From contig JAISDP010000002.1 in assembly GCA_031264715.1 (NCBI GenBank), positions 1-7,482 of the forward strand: DNA of 7,482 nt. Reading direction: 5' to 3'. Below the pieces are notes generated by a model. It was given only the letters and a program-made list of their open reading frames with translations, searched no databases and was not told the DNA's origin. Numbering within the stretch: the first letter of the stretch is position 1; each line of letters begins with the position of its first letter. A program made the translations under genes and the position numbers. This document shows, in pieces, positions 1 to 7,251 of the stretch. Origin of the DNA: Bacteroidales bacterium (GTDB taxonomy: Bacteria; Bacteroidota; Bacteroidia; Bacteroidales; UBA4181).

Positions 1-729
1 TTCAAAGTGATTGTAGAACTCTACGAGTTGCTGATCACATCACGTAAAGACGACCGTTCGGGTCGGGTAGTATCAACGGGGTCGCTGAAAATTGACGACC
101 TGATTGCGATAGCGGTGGCGCGGCGGTCGGACATTAACGCCGTCACGATGAAAGCCGCTTATGAAATACTGAAAGAGGTTGCGCTGGAAGAAGTATGCAA
201 CGCCAAACAGGTGGAGTTTGGACTGTCGCACTACGGACTTAAAGTCAACGGCGTTTTCACCGGCGATCATCCGGCATGGAAAGACGGCGAACAGAATCTG
301 GTACTCAGCGCAATAGCAACCGCCGAGGCGCGCGAAGCAGTAAAAACCATTGCCGTCGAAGTGATCGGCATGGCGGCGTCCGGCACTTATATCAATACGC
401 TGACCGATGTCGTTTCGGGCGAAACCGACGCTGTCATCACTGCGGGTGGAGCCGTCAACCTGGCCGGCGTCAAAATCAGGATTGCCGGAGACGCTCCGGG
501 AGTAGGACTTCACCTGACCGAGATAAACAGCGGCGCGGTGGTAGACATTCCTTCAACTTCGATTGCCGTCAACGAACCGTCCCGGATAACGTTTATCGTT
601 CCGGCAAGCCTGCCCGCGGGCGATTACAAGGTAAGCCTCGTTACGCAGTTTACCAGCAATACGCTGTTGAAAGAACCGCGCACTTATGTTTTTGAATATG
701 TCCTTGCCTGCAATATACCCACAGCATAG
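1..729 (+). CDS. HU-like DNA-binding / DUF4469 (Ig-like fold) protein, 5'-truncated by the window edge
   Basis: The frame is open from base 1, so the gene is cut by the window edge. The GTG at 7 is probably not the true start: aligned to the paralogue at 6314-7048, about seven N-terminal residues are missing. In total 242 residues are visible. Residues 1 to about 95 resemble the HU-like domain of this Bacteroidales family, with a strand ending GRVVSTGSL, two helices (IDDLIAIAVARR and VTMKAAYEILKEVA) and a strand region ending LKVNGVFTG. Residues from about 120 to 235 resemble the Ig-like DUF4469 domain, with KIRIAGD, the PAGDYKVSLVTQF strand and NTLLKEPRTYVFEY near the end. No signal peptide or membrane segment is seen, so a cytoplasmic location is inferred. 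Role and DNA target are unknown. It precedes a susCD pair, but 215 bp with a repeat array separate them, so a shared operon is doubtful. The family call is from recalled motifs, not a search. Confidence 0.8.
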   Translation, partial: FKVIVELYELLITSRKDDRSGRVVSTGSLKIDDLIAIAVARRSDINAVTMKAAYEILKEVALEEVCNAKQVEFGLSHYGLKVNGVFTGDHPAWKDGEQNLVLSAIATAEAREAVKTIAVEVIGMAASGTYINTLTDVVSGETDAVITAGGAVNLAGVKIRIAGDAPGVGLHLTEINSGAVVDIPSTSIAVNEPSRITFIVPASLPAGDYKVSLVTQFTSNTLLKEPRTYVFEYVLACNIPTA

Positions 730-740
730 TATGATGAGAC

Positions 741-849
741 ATCACCGCCGGGGATGACGGGGTCTCACTGCAAGGGATGATGATGTATCACTGCCGGGGA
801 TGACGGGGCGTCACCGCAAGGGATGATGATGTATCACCGCCGGGGATGA
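741..849. repeat. Tandem array, 46-bp unit made of two diverged 23-bp halves
   Basis: Two near-identical 46-bp units (741-786 and 787-832) are followed by a partial third (833-849). Each unit splits into two related 23-bp halves: an A half containing GCCGGGGATGACGGGG and a B half containing GCAAGGGATGATGATGT. The order is A-B-A-B-A. The array begins 11 nt after the upstream stop codon and is much richer in G and C than the leader that follows. Because 23 is not a multiple of three, it is not a peptide repeat. The A half can form a short hairpin (740-756) with one mismatch and a three-base loop; the B half folds poorly. There are no unique spacers, so it is not a CRISPR. Its function is unknown. 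Confidence 0.85.
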
Positions 850-853
850 GACA

Positions 854-863
854 GTTCAAAACA
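854..863 (+). repeat. 10-bp direct repeat GTTCAAAACA, copy 1
   Basis: This exact 10-mer recurs at 936-945, where its last base is the A of the susC-like ATG. Here it runs directly into the AGGAGGT of the short open frame. The 82-bp offset brackets the AT-rich leader. It may be a duplicated site or chance in AT-rich DNA. Confidence 0.45.
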
Positions 864-873
864 GGAGGTCTAA

Positions 874-909
874 ATGTATCGGAGAATTAATAAATTAAAT
901 AAGAGATAG
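874..909 (+). CDS. Possible 11-codon leader peptide with a perfect Shine-Dalgarno
   Basis: A short open frame reads MYRRINKLNKR and ends in TAG, 35 nt before the susC-like start. What makes it worth listing is a full AGGAGGT at 863-869, four bases before its ATG. The main genes in this window have A-rich upstream sequences with no such motif, which is usual for Bacteroidota. The peptide is basic and has no resemblance I recognise. It could be a translated leader affecting susC expression, a relic of another gene start, or chance. Translation is not shown by the sequence alone. Confidence 0.25.
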   Translation: MYRRINKLNKR

Positions 910-935
910 ATAAATAAAAAAGCTAATTTTAAAAA

Positions 936-945
936 GTTCAAAACA
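936..945 (+). repeat. 10-bp direct repeat GTTCAAAACA, copy 2
   Basis: This is the second copy of the 10-mer at 854-863. It overlaps the first base of the susC-like start codon and so forms its immediate upstream initiation region. Confidence 0.45.
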
Positions 946-3900
946 TGAAGAAATCACTAAGTGAAAATCATTTGAAGAAAGCGAGCCTTCTTGCTTGCCT
1001 GTTGTTCGGAAGCTGTATCTGGGCTATGGCGCAGCAGATATCCGTTTCCGGAAGTGTAAAAGACCCGGCGGGCGAATCCCTGCCGGGAGTGACCATCAGT
1101 ATCCAGGGCACAACCAGGGGTACGGTCAGCAATACGGACGGCACATATACAATAGATGTGCCCGATTCACAGTCCGTATTGCAGTTCAGCTATATCGGCT
1201 ACGTGCCGCAAACCATCATGGTGGGCGATCGCCGGGTCATTGACATTGTGATGGAAGAAGACATGAAGACCCTGGATGAAGTAGTGGTAGTGGGTTACGG
1301 GACAATGCGCAAGAAAGACCTCACCGGGTCTGTTACGCAAATCCGTCCCGACCGCATCGCCAACGAAAACCCAAAGACCGTTCAGGACATCCTGCGCGGT
1401 ACGCCGGGGTTGAACGTCGGCTATGACGCTTCGGCCAAGGGCGGCGGCTCGATGCAAATCCGCGGGCAGCGCTCGGTTTATACCGACGGCGGACACAACG
1501 ACCCGCTGATTATCCTCGACGGAATGATGTTTTACGGCGAGCTGTCGGAAATCAATCCCGACGACATTGAGCAAATCGACATTCTCAAGGACGCTTCCGC
1601 AGCCGCCATTTACGGGGCAAAAGCGGCAAACGGCGCGGTGATTGTCGTAACTAAAAAAGGCAAGATCGGCAAGCCTTCGGTGAACGTTACTACAAGCATA
1701 GGCTTCACGCAGAAGAGCGCCTACCGCGAAGTGTTCGACGCCGAAGGGTATATACAGTACCGCGAGGATTGGCAGCGACGCCTCACCTACGGCGTAAACC
1801 CGGCTACAGGGCAGTACGAGGCTTATCAGGCGAAAAACCCAAGCGGCACGTACATCGCAAATCCGGGTTATTATGAACGTCCCGAAAACCTGTCCAAGTA
1901 CGGCATTTCGCTCGACGACTGGCGGGCTTATACCACCAACGCCGATGGCGAAAGCGACGCCAGCATTTACGCCAAACGGCTCGGTATGAATGTCAGTTCC
2001 CTGCTGCTCGAAAACTATCTTGCCGGACGGACTTACAACTGGTTCGACAACGTGTTCCAAACAGGTTTCAACCAGGACTACAATGTCAACGTGAGCGGCG
2101 CTAACGACAGGATGAACTACTACCTGAGCTTCGGATACCTCAGCAACGATGGCGCCGTGAAGGGAAATGAATACAGCGCTATCCGCTCCAACATGAAACT
2201 GGAAGGCAAGGTAACCAAATGGCTCGAAGTAGGCGCCAATGTCAATTTCCAAAGGCGTACCGACGGCGATATACAGGTGGGACTGGGCACAAACTATTGG
2301 GATGAAAACGAGATATGGAACTCGCCCTACGCTTCGCACCACGATGCCGTCGGCAACTTGATATACCGTCCGATGGGCGACGGCCCCATTTACCAGTACA
2401 ATTACGACTTCAACCGGCAGTACCTGGATTTGGAAAAGGGTTATACCATATTTAATACAATACTGAATGCGAAGGTACATTTGCCGTTTAATATCACCTA
2501 CTCGTTCAATGCCTCGCCGCGCTTCCAGTTTTTCTACGATCGGTATTTTGTATCGAGCGACCACCCCGCGCGCACGGCCAAGGACAGTCAGGTAAACCGC
2601 GAGCAGACAACGCGCTTAGACTGGTCGCTCAACAATACTATCAACTGGGATTATACTTTCGACCGGAAACACCACGTCATGCTAACCCTGGCGCAGGAAG
2701 CCGAAGAACGCCAATCGTGGCTCGACCGCATTGAGGCAAAGAATATTTTGCCTTCTGACGCTTTGGGCTTGCACAATACGGCAAACGGTACGAAGGCCGA
2801 CAGCGATTTCCGATCGACCGATACGCACCAAACCGCCGACGCTTTGCTGGCGCGTGCATTCTATTCGTATGCCGACCGCTATATGATTACGGCTTCTATC
2901 CGCCGCGACGGGTATTCAGCTTTCGGACAAAGCAATCCCTACGCCACCTTCCCGTCGGTAGCGCTGGGCTGGACGTTTACAAACGAGGGATTCTTCAAAT
3001 GGGAACCGATGGATTTCGGTAAACTGCGCCTTTCGTGGGGCGAAAACGGGAACCGCTCGCTCAACGACCCTTACGTATCGCTTGCCAACCTTGGCGGCGG
3101 AACAGGCTCTATGCAGGGATATATAACCGGTACGAACACTTATCTCGTGAATTATTTAATCATGGACCGGCTGGCAAACCCGAATCTGCAATGGGAAAAG
3201 TCGCAGGCATGGAATATCGGTTTGGATTACAGTTTCCTCAACAACCGCATATCCGGTAGCTTGGAATATTACAAGGCGACTACCAAAGATATGATTATGA
3301 ATCAGCGGCTGGCAGCTTTCGCAGGATTTGCAAGCATTACCACCAACCTCGGCGAAGTGCAAAATTCCGGGTTTGAGTTTTCCGTTAATACCGTCAATAT
3401 CAAAAACGAGAATTTTGAATGGCGCACGACCCTCGGATTGTCATACAACAAAAACGAAATCAAGCACCTCTATTACGAAGACGAGGATATACTTGACGAA
3501 AACGGAAATGTTACCGGAACGAAGGAAATAGACGATGAAACGAACGGCTGGTTTATCGGGCAACCTATCAGCACTATCTGGAATTACCGTACAACCGGTA
3601 TCTGGCAAGTAAACGAAATAGACGAAGCCGCCAAGTACGGACAGAAACCGGGCGACCCTAAAGTGGCCAACAACTACACCGACGATGATGTAGTAAATGC
3701 CGACGGCAGTATCACCCCTGTCTATAACAACAAGGACAAAGAATTTCTGGGGCAGACCGCTCCGCCCTTTCACTGGTCGCTGCGTAATGAATTTACCTTG
3801 TGGGAAGATTTAACGTTCTCGTTTAATATCTATTCCTACATGGGACACAAATCGACCGAAACCAATTACCTGAACAACGATAATGGCGGCTCGCGCGTAA

Positions 3901-4223
3901 CGAACGCCTATAACATCTTTGCCAAGGAATACTGGACGCCTGAAAATCCTTCCAGCACCTACGCGCGTTTGGATGCTTCGGGGCCTCAGGGAGCAACAGG
4001 TGCGCCCCGCCTTCACAACCGCTCGTTTATCCGCCTGGAAAATATCTCCGTGGGATATACTTTACCCAAATCATGGACTTCCAAACTGGAAATAGACCGG
4101 TTGAAAATCTTCGGCTCTATCCGTAACGTGGCCGTCTGGCAAAAAGATTGGGAATACGGCGACCCCGAAACCGGCGGTCTGGCAACCCGTGTTTTTATGC
4201 TTGGATTAAATGTAAATTTCTAA
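945..4223 (+). CDS. SusC/RagA-family TonB-dependent outer-membrane transporter
   Basis: This 1092-residue protein is a typical length for the family. Residues 1-29 form a signal peptide with likely cleavage after AMA. Residues about 32-105 are the carboxypeptidase-regulatory-like domain (SVKDPAGESLPGVTISIQG, then FSYIGY). Residues 111-119 carry the family motif DEVVVVGYG. The plug domain covers about 120-240, with DPLIILDG (187-193) and SAAAIYGAKAANGAVIVVTKKG (218-239). The rest is the beta-barrel, including FPSVALGWTF, NPNLQWEKSQAWNIGLDY and RLENISVGYTLP, and it ends in aromatic Phe (GLNVNF), as outer-membrane barrels do. There is no N-terminal STN domain, so signalling to an anti-sigma factor is not expected. 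By family, it imports a ligand captured by its SusD partner across the outer membrane using TonB energy. The substrate is unknown. The start is the only sensible ATG before the signal peptide. It was probably co-transcribed with the next gene. Confidence 0.96.
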   Translation: MKKSLSENHLKKASLLACLLFGSCIWAMAQQISVSGSVKDPAGESLPGVTISIQGTTRGTVSNTDGTYTIDVPDSQSVLQFSYIGYVPQTIMVGDRRVIDIVMEEDMKTLDEVVVVGYGTMRKKDLTGSVTQIRPDRIANENPKTVQDILRGTPGLNVGYDASAKGGGSMQIRGQRSVYTDGGHNDPLIILDGMMFYGELSEINPDDIEQIDILKDASAAAIYGAKAANGAVIVVTKKGKIGKPSVNVTTSIGFTQKSAYREVFDAEGYIQYREDWQRRLTYGVNPATGQYEAYQAKNPSGTYIANPGYYERPENLSKYGISLDDWRAYTTNADGESDASIYAKRLGMNVSSLLLENYLAGRTYNWFDNVFQTGFNQDYNVNVSGANDRMNYYLSFGYLSNDGAVKGNEYSAIRSNMKLEGKVTKWLEVGANVNFQRRTDGDIQVGLGTNYWDENEIWNSPYASHHDAVGNLIYRPMGDGPIYQYNYDFNRQYLDLEKGYTIFNTILNAKVHLPFNITYSFNASPRFQFFYDRYFVSSDHPARTAKDSQVNREQTTRLDWSLNNTINWDYTFDRKHHVMLTLAQEAEERQSWLDRIEAKNILPSDALGLHNTANGTKADSDFRSTDTHQTADALLARAFYSYADRYMITASIRRDGYSAFGQSNPYATFPSVALGWTFTNEGFFKWEPMDFGKLRLSWGENGNRSLNDPYVSLANLGGGTGSMQGYITGTNTYLVNYLIMDRLANPNLQWEKSQAWNIGLDYSFLNNRISGSLEYYKATTKDMIMNQRLAAFAGFASITTNLGEVQNSGFEFSVNTVNIKNENFEWRTTLGLSYNKNEIKHLYYEDEDILDENGNVTGTKEIDDETNGWFIGQPISTIWNYRTTGIWQVNEIDEAAKYGQKPGDPKVANNYTDDDVVNADGSITPVYNNKDKEFLGQTAPPFHWSLRNEFTLWEDLTFSFNIYSYMGHKSTETNYLNNDNGGSRVTNAYNIFAKEYWTPENPSSTYARLDASGPQGATGAPRLHNRSFIRLENISVGYTLPKSWTSKLEIDRLKIFGSIRNVAVWQKDWEYGDPETGGLATRVFMLGLNVNF

Positions 4224-4235
4224 ATTAAAACGAAT

Positions 4236-6230
4236 ATGAAACGATTATATAAAAACAAAAAAAGCGCACTTTCATTAACGGCGCTCATAATTATGCTATG
4301 CGGTTCGGCCTTTTTCTATGGCTGTTCCGAAGAGTTCCTGAAACCCGACCCGCTGTCGTTCTACGAGCCGACCACTACGTTCAGCACCGAATCGGGACTG
4401 CAGGCGGCGATGGCCAACTGCGACAAAAACCTGCGCAACAATTGGACGCACTATAACGCCAACAGCAATTCCGCGCCCATAGCAACGGAGTATGTCTATT
4501 CGGACATGAGCGTCGCCACCAAAGCGGACGTGGGCAACAACATCCTGTCGAATATCGACGTACAACTGAATCCCACACAAGAAGATCTGGGACACGAAGG
4601 CGGCGACTTCCGCCCGTTCTACTGGACGGAAGGGTTTAACGGCATTAAGGGAGCCAATACCATCCTGACCTTCATTGACGCAGTGGAGGGACTGGACGAA
4701 GCCACCAAAAACGCCTACAAAGGGCGGGCATACTTCCATCGCGCGTATCGTTATTACAACCTTGTATTCCAGTTTGGCGACGTCCCGCTGATAACCAGGA
4801 TTCCGGAAGTGCCGAAGTTCACCTACCGTTCCACCACAACAGCAGCGATTCTGGATATGATAACCCAGGATTTGGAATTTGCCGTCGAATGGGTGCCCGA
4901 ACAAAAGGATATGACCTATGTCGGAATGGTCAACAAGGGCGCTTGCCGGATGCTGCTTATCAAATGCTATCTGGCGACGGGACAGTTTCAGAAGGCGAAA
5001 GACCAGGCGGATATCCTCATCGACCAGTCGGGATACGAACTGATGAAAAGCAATTTCGGTACGTTCATTCAAAATTATTCGCCCGAAACATGGCCTGTAA
5101 CCCGCAATGTGATTTGGGACTTGCACCGTGCCGAAAACAAGCTCATTGCCGCCAACAAGGAAGTGATTATGGGGTTGCCCAACCGCGGCGCAACGGCAGA
5201 GTCGATGATTCCGTTCTACACCATGCGCGTGTTCGGCCCGATGTGGAACAACGCCAACATCAAAACGCCCGACGGAAAGAACGCCGTGACCAACTGGGCG
5301 CGCAACAACAGCAATTATACTGCCAACCTCGATTATACGAGGGCAATAGGGCGCGGTATCGGCTGTTACCATCTGACAACTTTCGCTCAGGAAGACGTGT
5401 GGGAAGTAAATGGTATAATGGACGAAGGCGACCTGCGCCACAACAGTACGGTGGGAAACTGGGGACGGATGGATTCGCTCAAATGCAATGAAAAAACCAG
5501 CACATCGTACGGCAAAAATATCCGACTGGAAGACGGCTTTACGCTCAACTCTGCATCAACCAACAACGGCAATCAGATATGGTACGACTGGCCGCATTAC
5601 AAACTGTACATGCACGACGTAGCGGCAGAAGCCAATCAGGCCTCCGAACAGTTCAACGGCGCCACCACCGGTGGCAATGCCGATTGGTACCTGTACCGCC
5701 TTGCCGAGGCCTACCTGCTCCGCGCCGAAGCCAAATTCTATCTGGGACAGACGGACAATCTTACCGGAGCCGCCGCCGATGTAAACGAAGTACGGAGCCG
5801 GGCGCAGTGTTCGCAACTCTACACCACAGTCGGTATTGACGACATTGCCAATGAACGCGCCCGCGAGTTGTACCTTGAAGAATGGCGCAATGTGGAACTG
5901 ACCCGCATCTCGCGCAGCCTTGCCTTAGCCAGTAAATCCGACAATTTCGGCAACTTCGCTGCAGCCGATGCCGACAGGCTCGGAGAGATAGAAAGTTTCT
6001 GGTATCACCGGCTGACGCAATATGGCTATTATAACAAAGGCGTAGGCATACGCAACAAAACGTATTCCATTGCCAAACACAATATTTACTGGCCTGTTCC
6101 AAGCTCTGCGATTACCGCCAACAAGAAAGGCAAACTCAATCAAAACTACGGCTATGACGGTTACGATCCCGCCACGCCCAAATGGGAAAAATGGGAGGAC
6201 GCTGTTGTCGACGAAAGCGTTATTGAATAA
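4236..6230 (+). CDS. SusD/RagB-family nutrient-binding surface lipoprotein
   Basis: This 664-residue protein starts 12 nt after the susC-like stop, so it is almost certainly in the same operon. It has a lipoprotein signal peptide: basic start, hydrophobic core, then FFYGC with Cys30 as the lipidated residue. The acidic SEE just after the cysteine fits the Bacteroidota lipoprotein export signal for surface display. SusD hallmarks follow in order: FLKPDPLSFYEPTTTF (34-49); a TPR-like helix GRAYFHRAYRYYNLVFQFGDVPLI (about 163-186); a second, NKGACRMLLIKCYLATGQFQKA (about 233-254); DWYLYRLAEAYLLRAEAKF (about 483-501); ELYLEEWRNVELTRISR (about 544-560); and the C-terminal WPVPSSAI followed by NQNYGYDGYDP. 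By family it sits as a lid on the SusC barrel and binds ligand outside the cell. It is somewhat longer than many relatives, which are often 500-600 residues. The ligand cannot be deduced here. Confidence 0.95.
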   Translation: MKRLYKNKKSALSLTALIIMLCGSAFFYGCSEEFLKPDPLSFYEPTTTFSTESGLQAAMANCDKNLRNNWTHYNANSNSAPIATEYVYSDMSVATKADVGNNILSNIDVQLNPTQEDLGHEGGDFRPFYWTEGFNGIKGANTILTFIDAVEGLDEATKNAYKGRAYFHRAYRYYNLVFQFGDVPLITRIPEVPKFTYRSTTTAAILDMITQDLEFAVEWVPEQKDMTYVGMVNKGACRMLLIKCYLATGQFQKAKDQADILIDQSGYELMKSNFGTFIQNYSPETWPVTRNVIWDLHRAENKLIAANKEVIMGLPNRGATAESMIPFYTMRVFGPMWNNANIKTPDGKNAVTNWARNNSNYTANLDYTRAIGRGIGCYHLTTFAQEDVWEVNGIMDEGDLRHNSTVGNWGRMDSLKCNEKTSTSYGKNIRLEDGFTLNSASTNNGNQIWYDWPHYKLYMHDVAAEANQASEQFNGATTGGNADWYLYRLAEAYLLRAEAKFYLGQTDNLTGAAADVNEVRSRAQCSQLYTTVGIDDIANERARELYLEEWRNVELTRISRSLALASKSDNFGNFAAADADRLGEIESFWYHRLTQYGYYNKGVGIRNKTYSIAKHNIYWPVPSSAITANKKGKLNQNYGYDGYDPATPKWEKWEDAVVDESVIE

Positions 6231-6245
6231 AACCTGCCTGATAAT

Positions 6246-6279
6246 ATGGGGATTGCCCTGTAAAAGTAATCCCCATTTA
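6246..6279 (+). terminator. Hairpin with short T run after the susD-like gene
   Basis: The arms ATGGGGATT (6246-6254) and AATCCCCAT (6268-6276) are perfectly complementary. A G-T wobble and a C-G pair extend the stem to 11 bp with a nine-base loop. It lies 15 nt after the stop codon and is followed by TTTAT. The T run is short, so termination may be partial, allowing some read-through into the HU-like/DUF4469 gene. Confidence 0.6.
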
Positions 6280-6313
6280 TTAAAATCAAGAATAAAATAT
6301 AAATAAGAATAAA

Positions 6314-7048
6314 ATGGCAAAAGCAATTGAATACATTTGGAAAATATGGCTGCGTCTGAATTTCTTGACGCAGGACGTGGACAACGATTATACAGGCGAA
6401 GTTTCCACCATGGGACATACGATACGCAATGAGGACATTGCCAGCCGCATTGTCAAGGAACGTTCCGAGCTGCGCTACGAAACGATTCTGTCAATACTCA
6501 ACGAACGCGATGGTATTGTGCTCGAATCGGTGTTCGCAGGCTCGTCGGTACAGGACGGCGTAGTACATATCGCGCCGACCGTAACAGGTCTGTGGACAGG
6601 CGCCGAACGGACGGTTGACCCCGCCCGGCAGAAGGCAACCGTCAGCATTTCGCCCACAGCCGCACTGCGCGACGGACTCTCGAACGTGAAGATGGAAATA
6701 CTCGGCGTGAAAGACAGCGGCGCATACGTCGGACTTGTTACCGACGCTGCTACCAAAGCTGTCGACGGGCACATCACGCCGGGCGGCATCATGGTCATCT
6801 CCGGCGACAAACTGCGCATCGCGCCGCTCGACGAACCCGAATCAGGCGTTTTCCTGGTAGACGAAAACGGCGGGAAAACGCAGGTAACGCAGCTTTCACA
6901 GAACGACCCGAAACGGCTTACGGCGCTCGTTCCTCCGTTGCCGGCAGGAACCTACACGCTGCAAATCGTAACAAGGTTCTCGAACGGAAGTACGCTGCTG
7001 AAAGTCGCGCGCACCATCGTTTACGATACGCCGCTGGTGGTCGAATGA
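6314..7048 (+). CDS. HU-like DNA-binding / DUF4469 (Ig-like fold) protein
   Basis: This 244-residue protein is a complete paralogue of the truncated gene at the start of the window. It begins MAKAIEYIWKIWLRLNFLT, followed by the HU-like segment (about 12-105) with YTGEVSTMG, a helical RNEDIASRIVKERSELRYETILSILNE, and VVHIAPTVTGLWTG. The Ig-like DUF4469 part (about 118-240) includes DGHITPGGIMVISGDKLRIAP, PLPAGTYTLQIVTRFSNGSTLLK and a closing strand. The two proteins share layout and motif spacing (STG versus STMG; PAGDYKVSLVTQF versus PAGTYTLQIVTRF) but have diverged widely. No signal peptide is present, so a cytoplasmic, possibly DNA-associated protein is inferred; its role is unknown. The ATG sits behind an A-rich stretch as usual for the phylum. 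It lies 83 bp after the susD-like gene with a hairpin between, so it may be a separate or attenuated unit. Confidence 0.85.
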   Translation: MAKAIEYIWKIWLRLNFLTQDVDNDYTGEVSTMGHTIRNEDIASRIVKERSELRYETILSILNERDGIVLESVFAGSSVQDGVVHIAPTVTGLWTGAERTVDPARQKATVSISPTAALRDGLSNVKMEILGVKDSGAYVGLVTDAATKAVDGHITPGGIMVISGDKLRIAPLDEPESGVFLVDENGGKTQVTQLSQNDPKRLTALVPPLPAGTYTLQIVTRFSNGSTLLKVARTIVYDTPLVVE

Positions 7049-7066
7049 CGCCGGGCTGTACAGGGA

Positions 7067-7180
7067 TAAGACGTACTGCTGCGTCGAGCCTCGACGCAGC
7101 CTTGCGTTTAACCTCGACGCAGCCTTGCGTCTAATCTCGACGCAGTCTTGCGTCTAACCTCGACGCAAGACGACGTCTTA
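7067..7180. repeat. 23-bp-period hairpin array with inverted outer arms
   Basis: Four contiguous 23-bp units start at 7089, 7112, 7135 and 7158. The first three are nearly identical (consensus start CCTCGACGCAG, end TTGCGTCTAA) and the fourth diverges in its second half. Each of the first three holds a hairpin with GACGCA pairing to TGCGTC or TGCGTT across a four-base loop (7093-7108, 7116-7131, 7139-7154). The preceding stretch 7067-7088 is an inverted copy: it matches the reverse complement of 7159-7180 at 18 of 22 positions. The outer arms can therefore close over the three small hairpins as a cloverleaf-like fold. The element begins 18 nt after the HU-like/DUF4469 stop. There are no spacers, so it is not a CRISPR. 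Confidence 0.88.
7078..7100 (+). terminator. Strong GC-rich hairpin downstream of the second HU-like/DUF4469 gene
   Basis: GCTGCGTCGAG (7078-7088) and CTCGACGCAGC (7090-7100) are perfect inverted copies around one base, giving about 10 bp with a three-base loop. It begins 29 nt after the stop codon. No clear T tract follows, so it may protect the transcript 3' end or pause transcription rather than act as a classic terminator. It competes with the array-wide fold. Confidence 0.45.
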
Positions 7181-7215
7181 TATAAAAAGCGTTCTTTGAA
7201 ATATTGGGTTACACG

Positions 7216-7248
7216 TTTTTTTCAGGAAGAAAATAACTTGTATCTTTG
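7216..7248 (+). promoter_or_regulatory. Bacteroides-type promoter
   Basis: TATCTTTG at 7241-7248 matches the Bacteroidota -7 consensus TAnnTTTG exactly and continues as GCA, a common context. The -33 region is a run of seven T (7216-7222) rather than a clean TTTG, at about the right distance. It points to the damaged ATPase gene. Transcription would start near 7253-7256. Confidence 0.7.
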
Positions 7249-7251
7249 CAA

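Noticed and set aside
7..9. GTG as the true start of the first gene
   Set aside because: The frame is open to base 1 and alignment with the paralogue at 6314 shows missing N-terminal residues, so the start is upstream.
276..695. Alternative + frame of 139 codons inside the first gene
   Set aside because: It gives an Arg-rich translation typical of an out-of-frame reading; the HU-like/DUF4469 frame explains the region.
741..849. CRISPR array
   Set aside because: Units are directly adjacent with no unique spacers, and no cas genes are present.
916..935. TAATTTTA as the -7 box of a susC promoter
   Set aside because: It misses the final G of TAnnTTTG and has no -33 partner at the right distance; the AT-rich leader offers such matches by chance.
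1167..2564. Long antisense open frame (465 codons) within the susC-like gene
   Set aside because: It lies wholly opposite a clearly recognised gene and shows no family motifs; it is a product of codon bias on the coding strand.
4296..5441. Long antisense open frame (381 codons) within the susD-like gene
   Set aside because: It mirrors a clear SusD coding region and its translation has no recognisable domain.
7067..7180. CRISPR or integron-type attC array
   Set aside because: There are no spacers between the 23-bp units, and no integrase or cassette layout is visible.
7056..7190. Target-site duplication flanking the hairpin array, as for an inserted mobile element
   Set aside because: I compared bases on both sides and found no convincing direct repeat beyond short A/T matches.
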